NCBI GenBank assembly: GCA_030152305.1
Contig: JASKOM010000009.1
Location: 1-64,000 of the forward strand
Direction of reading: 5' to 3'
Source: Campylobacterota bacterium
GTDB lineage: Bacteria > Campylobacterota > Campylobacteria > Campylobacterales > Thiovulaceae
Length of the DNA stretch: 64,000 nucleotides
In this document: positions 7,736-16,407 of the stretch, in pieces
Numbering within the stretch: position 1 is the first letter of the stretch
How the letters are laid out: each line of letters opens with the position of its first letter
Notes under the pieces: model-generated
Database searches by the model: none
What the model was told of the DNA's origin: nothing
The model's input: only the letters and a program-made list of their open reading frames with translations
Translations under genes and position numbers: made by a program

Positions 7736-8212
7736 TTAAGGCTCCATTGCTAAAACACCGCTTCGAACGATTTCAATCGGTGAAAATCTTGCCGAAGCTT
7801 GAATAAAACTCATAATCTGTTTAGGATTTTCGCTAACAGTTACGATAATGCCATTTTGTCCAATAGCTGAAATTTTGCCATTAAAAGCACGACAAAGTGC
7901 ATCTAATTCAGCTAAATTTGTCTCAACTGGAAATTTTGCCATTGCGATTTCCTGTTCGATAAAATCTTCTCGTTCAACAACTTTTAAAACAGGAATTAAT
8001 TTATTAAGCTGTTTTTCGATTTGATCAACCGTTTTTTGATCACCAACAGTTTCGATCGTAATTCGAGAAAATTCTTCATTTGGAATTGGTGCAACAGTCA
8101 AAGATTCGATGTTATAACCACGACCAGCAAAAAGTCCTGCAACTCTCGAAAGAACACTTGATTCATTTCTTACAGTAACAGAAATAATATGTCTTCTATG
8201 TTTATTATTCAT
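7736..8212 (-). CDS. ilvH: Acetolactate synthase small (regulatory) subunit
   Basis: 158 residues with an N-terminal ACT domain (HIISVTVRNESSVLSRVAGL, then FAGRGYNIESLTVAP) and the C-terminal ALS_ss_C domain ending in EIVRSGVLAMEP. It binds the catalytic subunit IlvB, activates it and confers valine feedback inhibition in the branched-chain amino acid pathway. The length is typical. It lies 18 bp downstream of ilvB in the same operon, and its last bases contain the likely ribosome site of cmoB. Confidence 0.96.
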   Translation of the reverse strand: MNNKHRRHIISVTVRNESSVLSRVAGLFAGRGYNIESLTVAPIPNEEFSRITIETVGDQKTVDQIEKQLNKLIPVLKVVEREDFIEQEIAMAKFPVETNLAELDALCRAFNGKISAIGQNGIIVTVSENPKQIMSFIQASARFSPIEIVRSGVLAMEP

Positions 8213-8230
8213 AATTATCTCTTTCTATTT

Positions 8231-9910
8231 TTATTTCAACATCATATTAAAAAGCGATCCACCAGCTGGAACCATTGGCATAACATTTTCACGACGATCA
8301 ACTTTTACATCAATCATGGCAACGATATTTTTTTCAACGGCATCTTTTAAAGCATAGTCGAACTCTTCAATTGTTTCAACTCGATAGCCAATTCCACCAA
8401 AACTTTCAGCAAGTTTTACAAAATCAGGCTGTGCTGATAAATCAGTTTGCGATAAACGATCTTCATAAAAAAGTGTCTGCCATTGTCGAACCATGCCTAA
8501 ATAATTATTATTTAAAATAATATTTATAACTGGAATTTTATATTCAACGGCTGTCATTAATTCTTGAATATTCATCAAAATAGAACCATCACCAGTAAAA
8601 TTAATACTGATTCGATAAGGATCAGCAACTTTTACACCGATTGCCGACGGAAAACCGTAACCCATTGTTCCCAAACCGCCACTTGTATTAAATTGTCTGG
8701 CTCGACCGAACGGATAAAATTGAGCTGACCACATTTGATGCTGACCAACATCAGTAGAAATATTTGCATAATCGCCTAATAATTCGCCAACTCGTTCGAT
8801 AATTTCTTGCGGTTTTAAAACTTCGCTATTTTTTTCATAGCCTAACGGATGTAATTTATCGTTTTTCTCGATAGTTTCTCGCCAATTTTGAAAACGATCA
8901 GAATCGAAATTTTTAATCATTCCAACCATTTCAGAGAGAACAAAATTCAAATCGCCAACAACTGGAAAATCAACACCAACTAATTTATCAATCGAACTTG
9001 GATCAATATCAATATGGGCAACTTTTGCATATTTTGCAAATTCTGATAATTTTCCTGTAACACGATCATCAAATCTAGCACCAAGCGAAATAATTAAATC
9101 AGCTTCGCTCATTGCCATATTTGCTGAATAGCTTCCGTGCATTCCAACCATTGAAATTAAAAGCGGATTTTTTGCGCCCATTGCACCTCGACCCATAAGA
9201 GTTTCAACCGCAGGAATTCCTGTGATTTTTGCAATTTGTCGAACTAAACCTGAAGAATTCGATTGAATAACTCCACCGCCAACATATAAAAGCGGTCGTT
9301 CTGATTTTTCGATGGCATTAATTAAAGTTGCGATTTGTTCGTGATTACCGCGAGTAATTGGTCTATAAGTCGGAATATCAACAAAATTAGGATATAAAAA
9401 ATCGCCGATTTGAGCAGTTATATCTTTTGGAATATCAATATGAACTGGACCAGGACGACCACTTCGAGCAATATAAAAAGCCTCTTTAATAATTTTGGCA
9501 ATATCATTAACTCGAGTAATTAAATAATTATGTTTTGTACAAGCTCGACTTATTCCAACAGCATCAATTTCCTGAAAAGCATCAGTTCCAATTAAAGACA
9601 AAGGAACTTGACCAGAAATGACAACAATCGGAGTTGAGTCCATATAGGCATTTGCTAAACCTGTAACAGCATTTGTGAAACCTGGTCCACTTGTTACGAT
9701 TGCAACTCCAACTTCACCGCTAACTTTTGCATAACCTTCCGCTGAATGAATTGCTCCTTGCTCATGCCTTGCTAAAACATGAGTAATATCTTGTTGTTTA
9801 TATAATTCATCATAAACATTCATGATTGCTCCGCCAGGATAACCGAAAACAGTTTTTACACCTTCGGCTTTTAGCGATTCGATAACCATTCTTGCACCAC
9901 TGATTCTCAT
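8231..9910 (-). CDS. ilvB: Acetolactate synthase large (catalytic) subunit
   Basis: A 559-residue ThDP enzyme joining two pyruvates to acetolactate, or pyruvate and 2-ketobutyrate to acetohydroxybutyrate. Seen in order: PYR domain with the catalytic glutamate in LARHEQGAIHSAEGYA (about 47-62), the FAD-binding middle domain with GRGAMGAKNPLLISMVGMHG, and the PP domain with the ThDP/Mg motif TGDGSILMNIQELMTAVEY...NNNYLGMVRQWQ. ATG start preceded by AAGGA. It is divergent from the ankyrin-folE operon and shares a 248-bp promoter region with it. It is a rare long gene here with no GATGAGGT octamer. Confidence 0.97.
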   Translation of the reverse strand: MRISGARMVIESLKAEGVKTVFGYPGGAIMNVYDELYKQQDITHVLARHEQGAIHSAEGYAKVSGEVGVAIVTSGPGFTNAVTGLANAYMDSTPIVVISGQVPLSLIGTDAFQEIDAVGISRACTKHNYLITRVNDIAKIIKEAFYIARSGRPGPVHIDIPKDITAQIGDFLYPNFVDIPTYRPITRGNHEQIATLINAIEKSERPLLYVGGGVIQSNSSGLVRQIAKITGIPAVETLMGRGAMGAKNPLLISMVGMHGSYSANMAMSEADLIISLGARFDDRVTGKLSEFAKYAKVAHIDIDPSSIDKLVGVDFPVVGDLNFVLSEMVGMIKNFDSDRFQNWRETIEKNDKLHPLGYEKNSEVLKPQEIIERVGELLGDYANISTDVGQHQMWSAQFYPFGRARQFNTSGGLGTMGYGFPSAIGVKVADPYRISINFTGDGSILMNIQELMTAVEYKIPVINIILNNNYLGMVRQWQTLFYEDRLSQTDLSAQPDFVKLAESFGGIGYRVETIEEFDYALKDAVEKNIVAMIDVKVDRRENVMPMVPAGGSLFNMMLK

Positions 9911-9973
9911 ATATATTTTTTCCTTTCTTATAAATTTAAATAATTTAAATTATTTTTTTAAGTTGTGTAGCTA

Positions 9974-9982
9974 ATTCTAGCA
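9974..9982 (-). promoter_or_regulatory. Extended -10 promoter for ilvB
   Basis: On the minus strand this reads TGCTAGAAT, an extended -10 element (TGC-TAGAAT), 64 bp before the ilvB start. The same string occurs facing the other way at 10113-10121, so the intergenic region has matching divergent promoters. T/A-rich tracts replace a clear -35, as is usual in Campylobacterota. Confidence 0.5.
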
Positions 9983-10112
9983 AAAAATAAAAATAACAAA
10001 GTTTTATAAAAAAAGATAATTTTTTTATTTAAATTATTATTAGTAAGCTATCGATAATTTAAATTTTATTGCTATTTAAATATATAATAAAAAAATTAAA
10101 AATTATATTTTT

Positions 10113-10121
10113 TGCTAGAAT
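10113..10121 (+). promoter_or_regulatory. Extended -10 promoter for the ankyrin-folE operon
   Basis: TGCTAGAAT follows a T-rich tract, 38 bp before the ATG at 10159. It repeats the element found for ilvB on the other strand. A GGAG ribosome site follows at about 10146. Confidence 0.5.
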
Positions 10122-10158
10122 TTCCAAAAATTAAATAATCACAATCGGAGAATGTTAC

Positions 10159-10620
10159 ATGACATTACAAGAAGTTTTAAGTCAATTTTCTTATTTAAGT
10201 TCTGATGATATTTCAGCTATTCAAAATGCTGGTTTTAGAGATGGCGAAGTTGAACCGTTTTCAATAGCAGACTATTTTATTAAAAAAGGCAAAATCGAAT
10301 CTGTTAAATTATGTTTAGATAATGGTTTAAATGTAAATACAAGTGAAAGTGGTGATTTTGGTTCTTCGCTTTTACATATTGCTATTCGATTTGATCAAAT
10401 GGAAATTTTTAAATTATTAATCGAACGAGGTGCTGATAAAAATTTCGTTGATAAAGTCGGCTGGACTCCTTTAATGGAAAGTGTTGTTGATGATAAACCT
10501 GCTTTTGGTAAAGCTCTTGTTGATGCTGGTGCTAGAAAAGATTTCGTTAATCATCGAGGTGCAACCGCAAAAGCACTTGCTAGTAAATTTGGACGACAAG
10601 AATTTTTAAGATTTTTATAA
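10159..10620 (+). CDS. Ankyrin-repeat protein
   Basis: 153 residues without a signal peptide. Ankyrin repeats cover roughly residues 38-140: KIESVKLCLDNGLNVNT, SSLLHIAIRFDQMEIFKLLI followed by ERGADKNFVDK, then GWTPLMESVVDDKPAFGKAL followed by VDAGARKDFVNHRGATAKALA. Such small cytosolic proteins act as protein-binding modules; no partner can be named. The gene starts after a GGAG site, and folE follows its stop after 3 bp, so the two are cotranscribed. Confidence 0.85.
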   Translation: MTLQEVLSQFSYLSSDDISAIQNAGFRDGEVEPFSIADYFIKKGKIESVKLCLDNGLNVNTSESGDFGSSLLHIAIRFDQMEIFKLLIERGADKNFVDKVGWTPLMESVVDDKPAFGKALVDAGARKDFVNHRGATAKALASKFGRQEFLRFL

Positions 10621-10623
10621 TTT

Positions 10624-11199
10624 ATGAAAGAATCTGAATTATCTCAACAGGAAAATATTATTGAACAATCTATTAAAAATATTCTTGAAACTATTGGCGA
10701 AGATATAAATCGAGAAGGTTTAATTAAAACACCTCATCGAGTTGCTAAAGCTTATAAATATATTTTTAGTGGTTATAATCAAAATAGTGTTGAAATTCTA
10801 AAATCGGCTATGTTTAAAACATCAAACAGTGAAATGGTTGTTGTAAAAAATATAGAATTTTATTCGATGTGCGAACATCATATGCTTCCGATAATAGGAC
10901 AAGCTCATGTTGCATATATTCCAAATGGTTTCGTAACAGGATTAAGCAAAATTCCTCGTGTTGTTGATGTCTTTGCAAGACGACTTCAGATTCAAGAAAA
11001 TATGACTGAACAAATAGCCGATGCGATTAATATAGCAATACAACCAAAAGGTGTAGCTGTTATATTAAATGCAAGACACATGTGCATGGAAATGCGAGGT
11101 GTCGAGAAATGTAATAGTTTAACAATGACATCAGCTTATCGAGGCATGTTTTTAACCGAACAAGAATATAAAACTGAATTTTTATCTCAATTAAAATAA
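10624..11199 (+). CDS. folE: GTP cyclohydrolase I
   Basis: 191 residues. It converts GTP to 7,8-dihydroneopterin triphosphate, the entry into folate and, in many bacteria, queuosine synthesis. Visible motifs are [40 protein letters not shown] with the zinc ligands Cys and His, [20 protein letters not shown] and [13 protein letters not shown] with the third zinc ligand Cys. Length and motif order are normal for type IA FolE. KTPHR is encoded with a minus-strand GATGAGGT octamer (10731). It shares an operon with the ankyrin gene. Confidence 0.97.
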   Translation: MKESELSQQENIIEQSIKNILETIGEDINREGLIKTPHRVAKAYKYIFSGYNQNSVEILKSAMFKTSNSEMVVVKNIEFYSMCEHHMLPIIGQAHVAYIPNGFVTGLSKIPRVVDVFARRLQIQENMTEQIADAINIAIQPKGVAVILNARHMCMEMRGVEKCNSLTMTSAYRGMFLTEQEYKTEFLSQLK

Positions 11200-11245
11200 T
11201 GTTTTTTAATTTAAGCTAGTGAAAATAAAAAATAGGATTTCTTAA

Positions 11246-11392
11246 ATGAAAACTCAAATTTCTCATCAGGGAAGTTCTTCGATGCTTAATATTGAATTAG
11301 ACAAAGGCGAATTAATCGTTTGTAGATTTCGCGGTGCTGGAAAAGTTTTAATTCAAACTCGAAATCCAAATCAATTTATTCACAAAAAATAA
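11246..11392 (+). CDS. Mini-AIM24-like protein (48 aa)
   Basis: A complete small ORF with its own AGGA ribosome site 8 bp upstream. The first half (ISHQGSSSMLNIELDKGE) resembles the N-terminal strand of AIM24/TIGR00266 proteins, and the second half (VCRFRGAGKVLIQTRNPNQF) resembles their C-terminal strand. Full family members are over 200 residues long, so the whole middle is missing while the frame stays open. It may be an internally deleted remnant or a functional miniature. It sits alone between folE and tpx. The similarity call is from memory of the family, not from a search. Confidence 0.6.
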   Translation: MKTQISHQGSSSMLNIELDKGELIVCRFRGAGKVLIQTRNPNQFIHKK

Positions 11393-11520
11393 TATTTTAT
11401 ATATTTATTTTTTATATTTATAGCCTAAAATTTAGAGAAAAAACTTAATAAAAATATTAATAACGATGTAAGCAAAATCAAACTAAAATTTTGTTACAAA
11501 AGTTTTAAGGAGATTGTAAA

Positions 11521-12027
11521 ATGGTTACAACACAATTAAAAGGCAATGATGTCGCTCTTGCAGGTCGAAATGTTAAAGTTGGAGATATTGCTCCAGTAGT
11601 TAGAGTTGTTAATTCTGAAGGTCTTGGCGATGTAACAATCGGCGGAGTTAAAGGCAAAAAACAACTTATCGTAGCAGTTCCATCTCTTGATACTCCAGTT
11701 TGTGCAACTGAAACAAGAAAATTCAACGAAAAAGCTTCTTCTTTATCAAATGTTGAAACAATTATTGTTTCTATGGATCTTCCTTTTGCATCAAAAAGAT
11801 TCTGTTCAGTTGAAGGAATTTCTAATATTATTGTTGCTTCTGACTTTAGAAATAAAGATTTTTCATATAACTATGGCACATTAATTGCTGACGGTGTTCT
11901 TGCTGGAATTTCTGCTCGAGTAATTTTCGTAATCGATGAAAACGGTGTTGTTTCTTATAAACAAATTGTTCCTGAAATTACTGCTGAACCAAATTATGAC
12001 GAAGCTCTTGAAGCTGCATCAAAATAA
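11521..12027 (+). CDS. tpx: Thiol peroxidase (Tpx, atypical 2-Cys peroxiredoxin)
   Basis: 168 residues that reduce H2O2 and organic hydroperoxides using thioredoxin. The family start (KGNDVALAGRNVKVGDIAPV) is followed by PSLDTPVCATETRKF with the peroxidatic Cys, and KRFCSVEGI with the resolving Cys. A strong AAGGAG site precedes the ATG. Length is standard. The next gene starts 17 bp after its stop. Confidence 0.97.
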   Translation: MVTTQLKGNDVALAGRNVKVGDIAPVVRVVNSEGLGDVTIGGVKGKKQLIVAVPSLDTPVCATETRKFNEKASSLSNVETIIVSMDLPFASKRFCSVEGISNIIVASDFRNKDFSYNYGTLIADGVLAGISARVIFVIDENGVVSYKQIVPEITAEPNYDEALEAASK

Positions 12028-12044
12028 TTATTAATAAAAAATAG

Positions 12045-13058
12045 TTGTTTTTTGACTCAATAGTCATTGGTGGTGGAGTCGCTGGTGTCTTCACCGCCTA
12101 TAATCTTTCTAAATATTCTAAAACTCTTTTAATAGAAAAAAAACATATCGGAGCTGGTGGTTCTGGTTCTGCTGGTGCTTTTTTAAATCCCAAATTTGGC
12201 AATTCAACACTTTCACAATTAATTAATAAATCAATGAATTTTTCGCGAGAATTTTATTTAAATAATTCGCCCGAGTTTATTCATTTATCAAAATTAAATC
12301 ATTACGAAGATAACGGCGAACATTTTATTTTTGACAGTGCCGTAGCTGATGCAAACGAAATTCTTCAACTATTTTCTAAAAATTTTCAAATCGAATATAT
12401 AAATATTTCAAAAAATAATATTTCACACGATGGCGATTTTTGGCAAATTGATAAATTTAAAACCAAAAATTTAGTTTTCACAACTGGAGCTTTATCTGAA
12501 TTGACGGGCGAACCGTATATAAAAATTCGTCCAGTTTGGGGTGAAAGATTAGATATAGAAAGTGATACATTTTTAGAAAACAGTTTTCATAACGAAATAT
12601 CGATTTCACAAACGATTAACGGAAAAATAAGAATCGGGGCAACACATTTTCGAGATATTATCGAACGAGAAAGTTCAAATATCGAACGAGAAGAATTTTT
12701 ATCAAAAGCTAAAAATATTGTCGAATTAAAAAATGCAAAAATCGTCGGTTCAACTTCTGGAGTTCGTTCAGCTTCATATGATTTTTTTCCAGTGATTGGT
12801 CGAGTTATCGATAGCAAAAAAACAATTCAAAAATTTCCGCAATTAATTCACGGACGAAAATATAATTTCACAGACTTTGAATATTATAAAAATTTGTTTA
12901 TTTTTTCTGGATTAGGCGGTTACGGTTTTTCACTTGCTCCTTATTTTGGCGAACTTCTCGCGAATTCAATTTTAAATAATAAATTTCTCGATGATGAGGT
13001 CGAACCTCATCGATTATTTAAAAAATATGTCAAAAATTTAAGAAACAGATTTATTTAA
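12045..13058 (+). CDS. FAD-dependent oxidoreductase (DAO family, MnmC-C-like)
   Basis: 337 residues from a TTG at 12045; no ATG fits before the dinucleotide fold. The N-terminus SIVIGGGVAGVFTAYNLSKY is a GxGxxG FAD-binding motif, followed by KHIGAGGSGSAGAFLNPKFG. The C-terminal GLGGYGFSLAPYFGELLA is the second FAD contact of glycine-oxidase or MnmC2-like enzymes. In Campylobacterota a stand-alone protein of this kind often accompanies tRNA wobble modification genes, but the substrate cannot be assigned. Near the 3' end two GATGAGGT octamers form an inverted pair (12993-13011). Confidence 0.8.
   Translation: MFFDSIVIGGGVAGVFTAYNLSKYSKTLLIEKKHIGAGGSGSAGAFLNPKFGNSTLSQLINKSMNFSREFYLNNSPEFIHLSKLNHYEDNGEHFIFDSAVADANEILQLFSKNFQIEYINISKNNISHDGDFWQIDKFKTKNLVFTTGALSELTGEPYIKIRPVWGERLDIESDTFLENSFHNEISISQTINGKIRIGATHFRDIIERESSNIEREEFLSKAKNIVELKNAKIVGSTSGVRSASYDFFPVIGRVIDSKKTIQKFPQLIHGRKYNFTDFEYYKNLFIFSGLGGYGFSLAPYFGELLANSILNNKFLDDEVEPHRLFKKYVKNLRNRFI
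12993..13011. repeat. Inverted pair of GATGAGGT octamers
   Basis: GATGAGGT (12993-13000), CGA, then ACCTCATC (13004-13011): an 8-bp perfect inverted repeat with a 3-nt loop, inside the oxidoreductase gene about 50 bp before its stop. It encodes DEVEPHR. It is the only head-to-head pair of this octamer in the window. Confidence 0.9.
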
Positions 13059-13085
13059 TATAATTTAAATAAAAAGGCTGTTCTC

Positions 13086-14609
13086 ATGAAACAGACAAAT
13101 TGTGCAACATTAGTTGAACTCGATGCTGAACGAGTTTTTGTTGAAGCAAATTTTTTAAGAGGTTTGCCAAAATTTAATGTCGTCGGTTTAGCAAGTGGTG
13201 ATATTCAAGAATCAAAAGAACGAGTTAAATCCGCTCTAGTTTATTCTGGTTTTAAATTACCAACTGGAGCCGTTACGATTAATTTATCTCCGTCAGATAT
13301 TCCTAAAAATGGCTCTCATTTCGATTTATCGATTGCTTTAATAATCGCTTTATTTCAAGACGAAAATATCGATTTGTCAGATTTTTATATTTTTGGTGAA
13401 TTGGGACTCGACGGAAATCTAAAAGATACTCGAGCAATTTTTCCAATTATTCTTTCGTTAAAAGGTCAAAATAAAATTAAAAAAGTTATTTTACCTGTTG
13501 ATTCTGTTAAAAAAGTTTCTCGAATTCCAAATTTGGAAATTTATGCCGTTTCATCGCTCTCTGAAGCTATTGATTTTCTTCGTGGCATAATAAAAATCGA
13601 ACCAGAAAAAGAGACAAGTTTAAATGTTAATAAATTAAAAATAAACGATTCAGAATATTTTTTTACTCGAAATTTTAATTTAGATTTTAAAGAAGTTCTT
13701 GGTCAAACTGTTGCAAAACGGGCAAGTTTAATTGCCGTCGCTGGTTTTCATAATATTATTTATGAAGGTTCTCCAGGATCAGGAAAAAGCATGATTGCTA
13801 AACGATTGCAATATATTTTGCCTCCTGTTAATGGCGAAGAACTTTTACAGATTGCTCGTTTTGAAGCACTTGAAGGTCGCGAACCAACTTTTTCAGCTGT
13901 TCGACCTTTTCGCTCACCTCATCATACGGCAAGTCGTGGTAGTATTTTTGGCGGTGGTTCAAGAGTCGCAAAAGTCGGCGAAGTTTCAATGGCAAATTCA
14001 GGCATTTTATTTTTTGATGAATTGCCACATTTTCCTCAACAAATCTTAGAAGCTCTTCGCGAACCGTTACAAGATTATGCTATTTTAGTTTCTCGAGTTC
14101 AAACAAAAATAAAATATCCAGCCAATTTTTTATTTGTTGGTGCAATGAATCCATGTCCTTGTGGCTATTTAATGAGTAAATATCATTCTTGTCGTTGTTC
14201 AGAATCAGAAATAAAAAAATATCGAAATGCTTTATCTGAACCATTTTGGGATCGAATCGATTTATATGTCGCAATGCAAGAAGTTTCAGCTGATGACCAA
14301 CCAACGATTTCATCTGAAAATTTATATTCTAATATTTTAATAGCCTTTGAAAAACAGATTAAACGAGGACAAAAAAATTTAAACGGACGATTAAGCGATA
14401 GTGAATTAGAAGAATTTGTAAAATTAGATCGTTCAGCTCTCGAAACTTTGCGAACTGCTTCAGAAAAATTTAACTTAAGTTTAAGATCCATTAATAAAAT
14501 AAAAAAAGTTGCACGAACAATCGCTGATTTAAATCACAATTCCTATTTTAATGATGAGGTCTCAAAAGGTCATATTTTAGAAGCTTTAAGTTATCGACGG
14601 AGAAAATAA
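13086..14609 (+). CDS. comM: ComM/YifB-family AAA+ ATPase (Mg-chelatase-like)
   Basis: 507 residues. Domains: N-terminal Lon-protease-like fold (about 1-170, with GLPKFNVVGLASGDIQESKE), AAA+ core with Walker A YEGSPGSGKSMIAKRL (about 225-240), RPFRSPHHTASRGSIFGGG, Walker B ILFFDELPHF, and the zinc-finger-like NPCPCGYLMSKYHSCRCSE, then the C-terminal Mg_chelatase_C helix region. ComM is a hexameric branch-migration helicase that extends heteroduplex during natural transformation. The gene itself carries two GATGAGGT octamers (13916 minus, 14553). The next gene follows after 5 bp. Confidence 0.93.
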   Translation: MKQTNCATLVELDAERVFVEANFLRGLPKFNVVGLASGDIQESKERVKSALVYSGFKLPTGAVTINLSPSDIPKNGSHFDLSIALIIALFQDENIDLSDFYIFGELGLDGNLKDTRAIFPIILSLKGQNKIKKVILPVDSVKKVSRIPNLEIYAVSSLSEAIDFLRGIIKIEPEKETSLNVNKLKINDSEYFFTRNFNLDFKEVLGQTVAKRASLIAVAGFHNIIYEGSPGSGKSMIAKRLQYILPPVNGEELLQIARFEALEGREPTFSAVRPFRSPHHTASRGSIFGGGSRVAKVGEVSMANSGILFFDELPHFPQQILEALREPLQDYAILVSRVQTKIKYPANFLFVGAMNPCPCGYLMSKYHSCRCSESEIKKYRNALSEPFWDRIDLYVAMQEVSADDQPTISSENLYSNILIAFEKQIKRGQKNLNGRLSDSELEEFVKLDRSALETLRTASEKFNLSLRSINKIKKVARTIADLNHNSYFNDEVSKGHILEALSYRRRK

Positions 14610-14614
14610 ATAAT

Positions 14615-16378
14615 ATGGATATTAACTTTTTAAAAATAAAAGAGTTAGAAGACAAAAATATAAATCTTGAAAATATGTTGAATAAAGCTTCGAAAGAAGC
14701 TATTAATTGGCAAAAAAGATTTGAACGAGAACGAAAAGCTAGAAAAGAAGCTGAATATTTATTAGAACAAAAGGCTCGTGAGCTTGATGAAGAACGAACA
14801 TTTATAAATTCGCTTATGAATTCCCAAAGTAATATCGTTATTTCAACAGATGGCAAAAAATTACAAACAGCAAATAAAGCTTTTTTGGATTTTTTTTATA
14901 TTAAATCAATTAATGAATTCTTTGAAAAATATGGACAATGTATTTGTGATACTTTTATAGAACATGAAACAAGTCCAGAATATTTGACAAAACAAATTGG
15001 TGATTTAACTTGGCTTGAATATATCACACTAAATAGTTATACAACTCATAAAGCTAAAATATTTCAAAATAATAAATTATTTACTTTTACAGTTTCTAGC
15101 AATCAGTTAACTTTTAAAAATAAAATAATTAGTGTTGTTGTTTTGAATGATATAACCGCTCTTGAAGAATCTAGAAAAGATTCTGATAATTTGGTAATTT
15201 TTATGAAACAGTTATTGGATTCGATACCACATCCTATATTTTATAAAAACGAAGAAGGTAGATTTATTGGTTTTAATAAAGCTTATGAACATGTTTTTGC
15301 TATTGATTCTAAATATTTACTTGGCAAAACAGTAATGGATTTAGACTATTTGCCATTAAGCGATAGACTTATTTATAACGACGAAGACATGAATGTCATT
15401 AGAACAAAAACCAGATTAGAACGAGAACAAAATATGCTTTTTTCAGATAATAAAATTCATAACACGATTTATTCGGTTAATTCTTTTACAAAACAGGATG
15501 GAACTTCTGGCGGTTTAATCGGAATTTTTACTGATATTACACCCCTTGAAGAAGCGAGAAAAGAAATCGAAGCCGTTCATAAAAATATAAAAGATAGTAT
15601 TAATTATGCCTCGTTAATTCAGTCGTCATTAATTCCAAATAATTATATTTTTGATAAATTTTTTATTGATCATTTCTCGATTTGGCAACCAAAAGATATT
15701 GTCGGAGGTGATATTTATCTTGTTGAAGCACTTAACGAAAACGAGCTTTTAATAATCATTGCTGACTGCACAGGTCATGGAGTTCCAGGGGCTTTTGTTA
15801 CGATGTTGGTCAAAGCAATTGAACGACAAATTGTTTCTCGAATTATAAATAACAAAGAAGCTGTTTCACCGTCTCATTTATTATCTGTGTTTTATCGAAG
15901 TATTAAACATTTATTAAACCAAAACGATAATTTTTCTGATAATTCTCATTCAAAATCAAATGTCGGTTTTGACGGTGCAATTTTGCATTTTAATAAAAAT
16001 ACGAAAACTTTAAAATTTGCTGGTGCAAATACAAATCTATTTTATTTAGAAACTGCCAATAATTCAGAGCTAAAAATCATAAAAGCGGATCGTCATTCGA
16101 TCGGTTATCGAAAATCTGATAGTAATTTTAAATTTAATGAACATATTTTAAATATAACAGAAGAAACTCAATTTTTTATCACAACTGACGGCTATATTGA
16201 TCAAAACGGTGGTGAAAAAGATCTTCCATTTGGTAAAAATCGTTTTTCAAAAATTATCAAAGACAATCTTAATAAAAATTGTAAAATTCAGAAAGATGTT
16301 TTTATTGAGCAATTTAATATTTATAAAGGTTCGCAATCGCAAACTGATGATGTTACTTTGATTTCGTTTAAAATATAA
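14615..16378 (+). CDS. PAS-domain SpoIIE-type serine phosphatase
   Basis: 587 cytosolic residues. An N-terminal coiled coil (about 1-70, rich in Lys/Glu/Arg) leads into two PAS domains (about 70-185 and 190-315; DSIPHPIFYKNEEGRFIGFN is the start of the second) and a PP2C/SpoIIE phosphatase (about 330-587). Phosphatase motifs are IWQPKDIVGGDIYLVE, ADCTGHGVPGAFVTMLVK and SNVGFDGAILHFN, with the metal-binding Asp residues intact. It is the first gene of a Sia-like partner-switch module and would dephosphorylate the SiaC phosphoprotein in response to a PAS-sensed signal. Confidence 0.88.
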   Translation: MDINFLKIKELEDKNINLENMLNKASKEAINWQKRFERERKARKEAEYLLEQKARELDEERTFINSLMNSQSNIVISTDGKKLQTANKAFLDFFYIKSINEFFEKYGQCICDTFIEHETSPEYLTKQIGDLTWLEYITLNSYTTHKAKIFQNNKLFTFTVSSNQLTFKNKIISVVVLNDITALEESRKDSDNLVIFMKQLLDSIPHPIFYKNEEGRFIGFNKAYEHVFAIDSKYLLGKTVMDLDYLPLSDRLIYNDEDMNVIRTKTRLEREQNMLFSDNKIHNTIYSVNSFTKQDGTSGGLIGIFTDITPLEEARKEIEAVHKNIKDSINYASLIQSSLIPNNYIFDKFFIDHFSIWQPKDIVGGDIYLVEALNENELLIIIADCTGHGVPGAFVTMLVKAIERQIVSRIINNKEAVSPSHLLSVFYRSIKHLLNQNDNFSDNSHSKSNVGFDGAILHFNKNTKTLKFAGANTNLFYLETANNSELKIIKADRHSIGYRKSDSNFKFNEHILNITEETQFFITTDGYIDQNGGEKDLPFGKNRFSKIIKDNLNKNCKIQKDVFIEQFNIYKGSQSQTDDVTLISFKI

Positions 16379-16407
16379 ATAAAATTCGTAAAAAAAAAGG
16401 ATTTATT

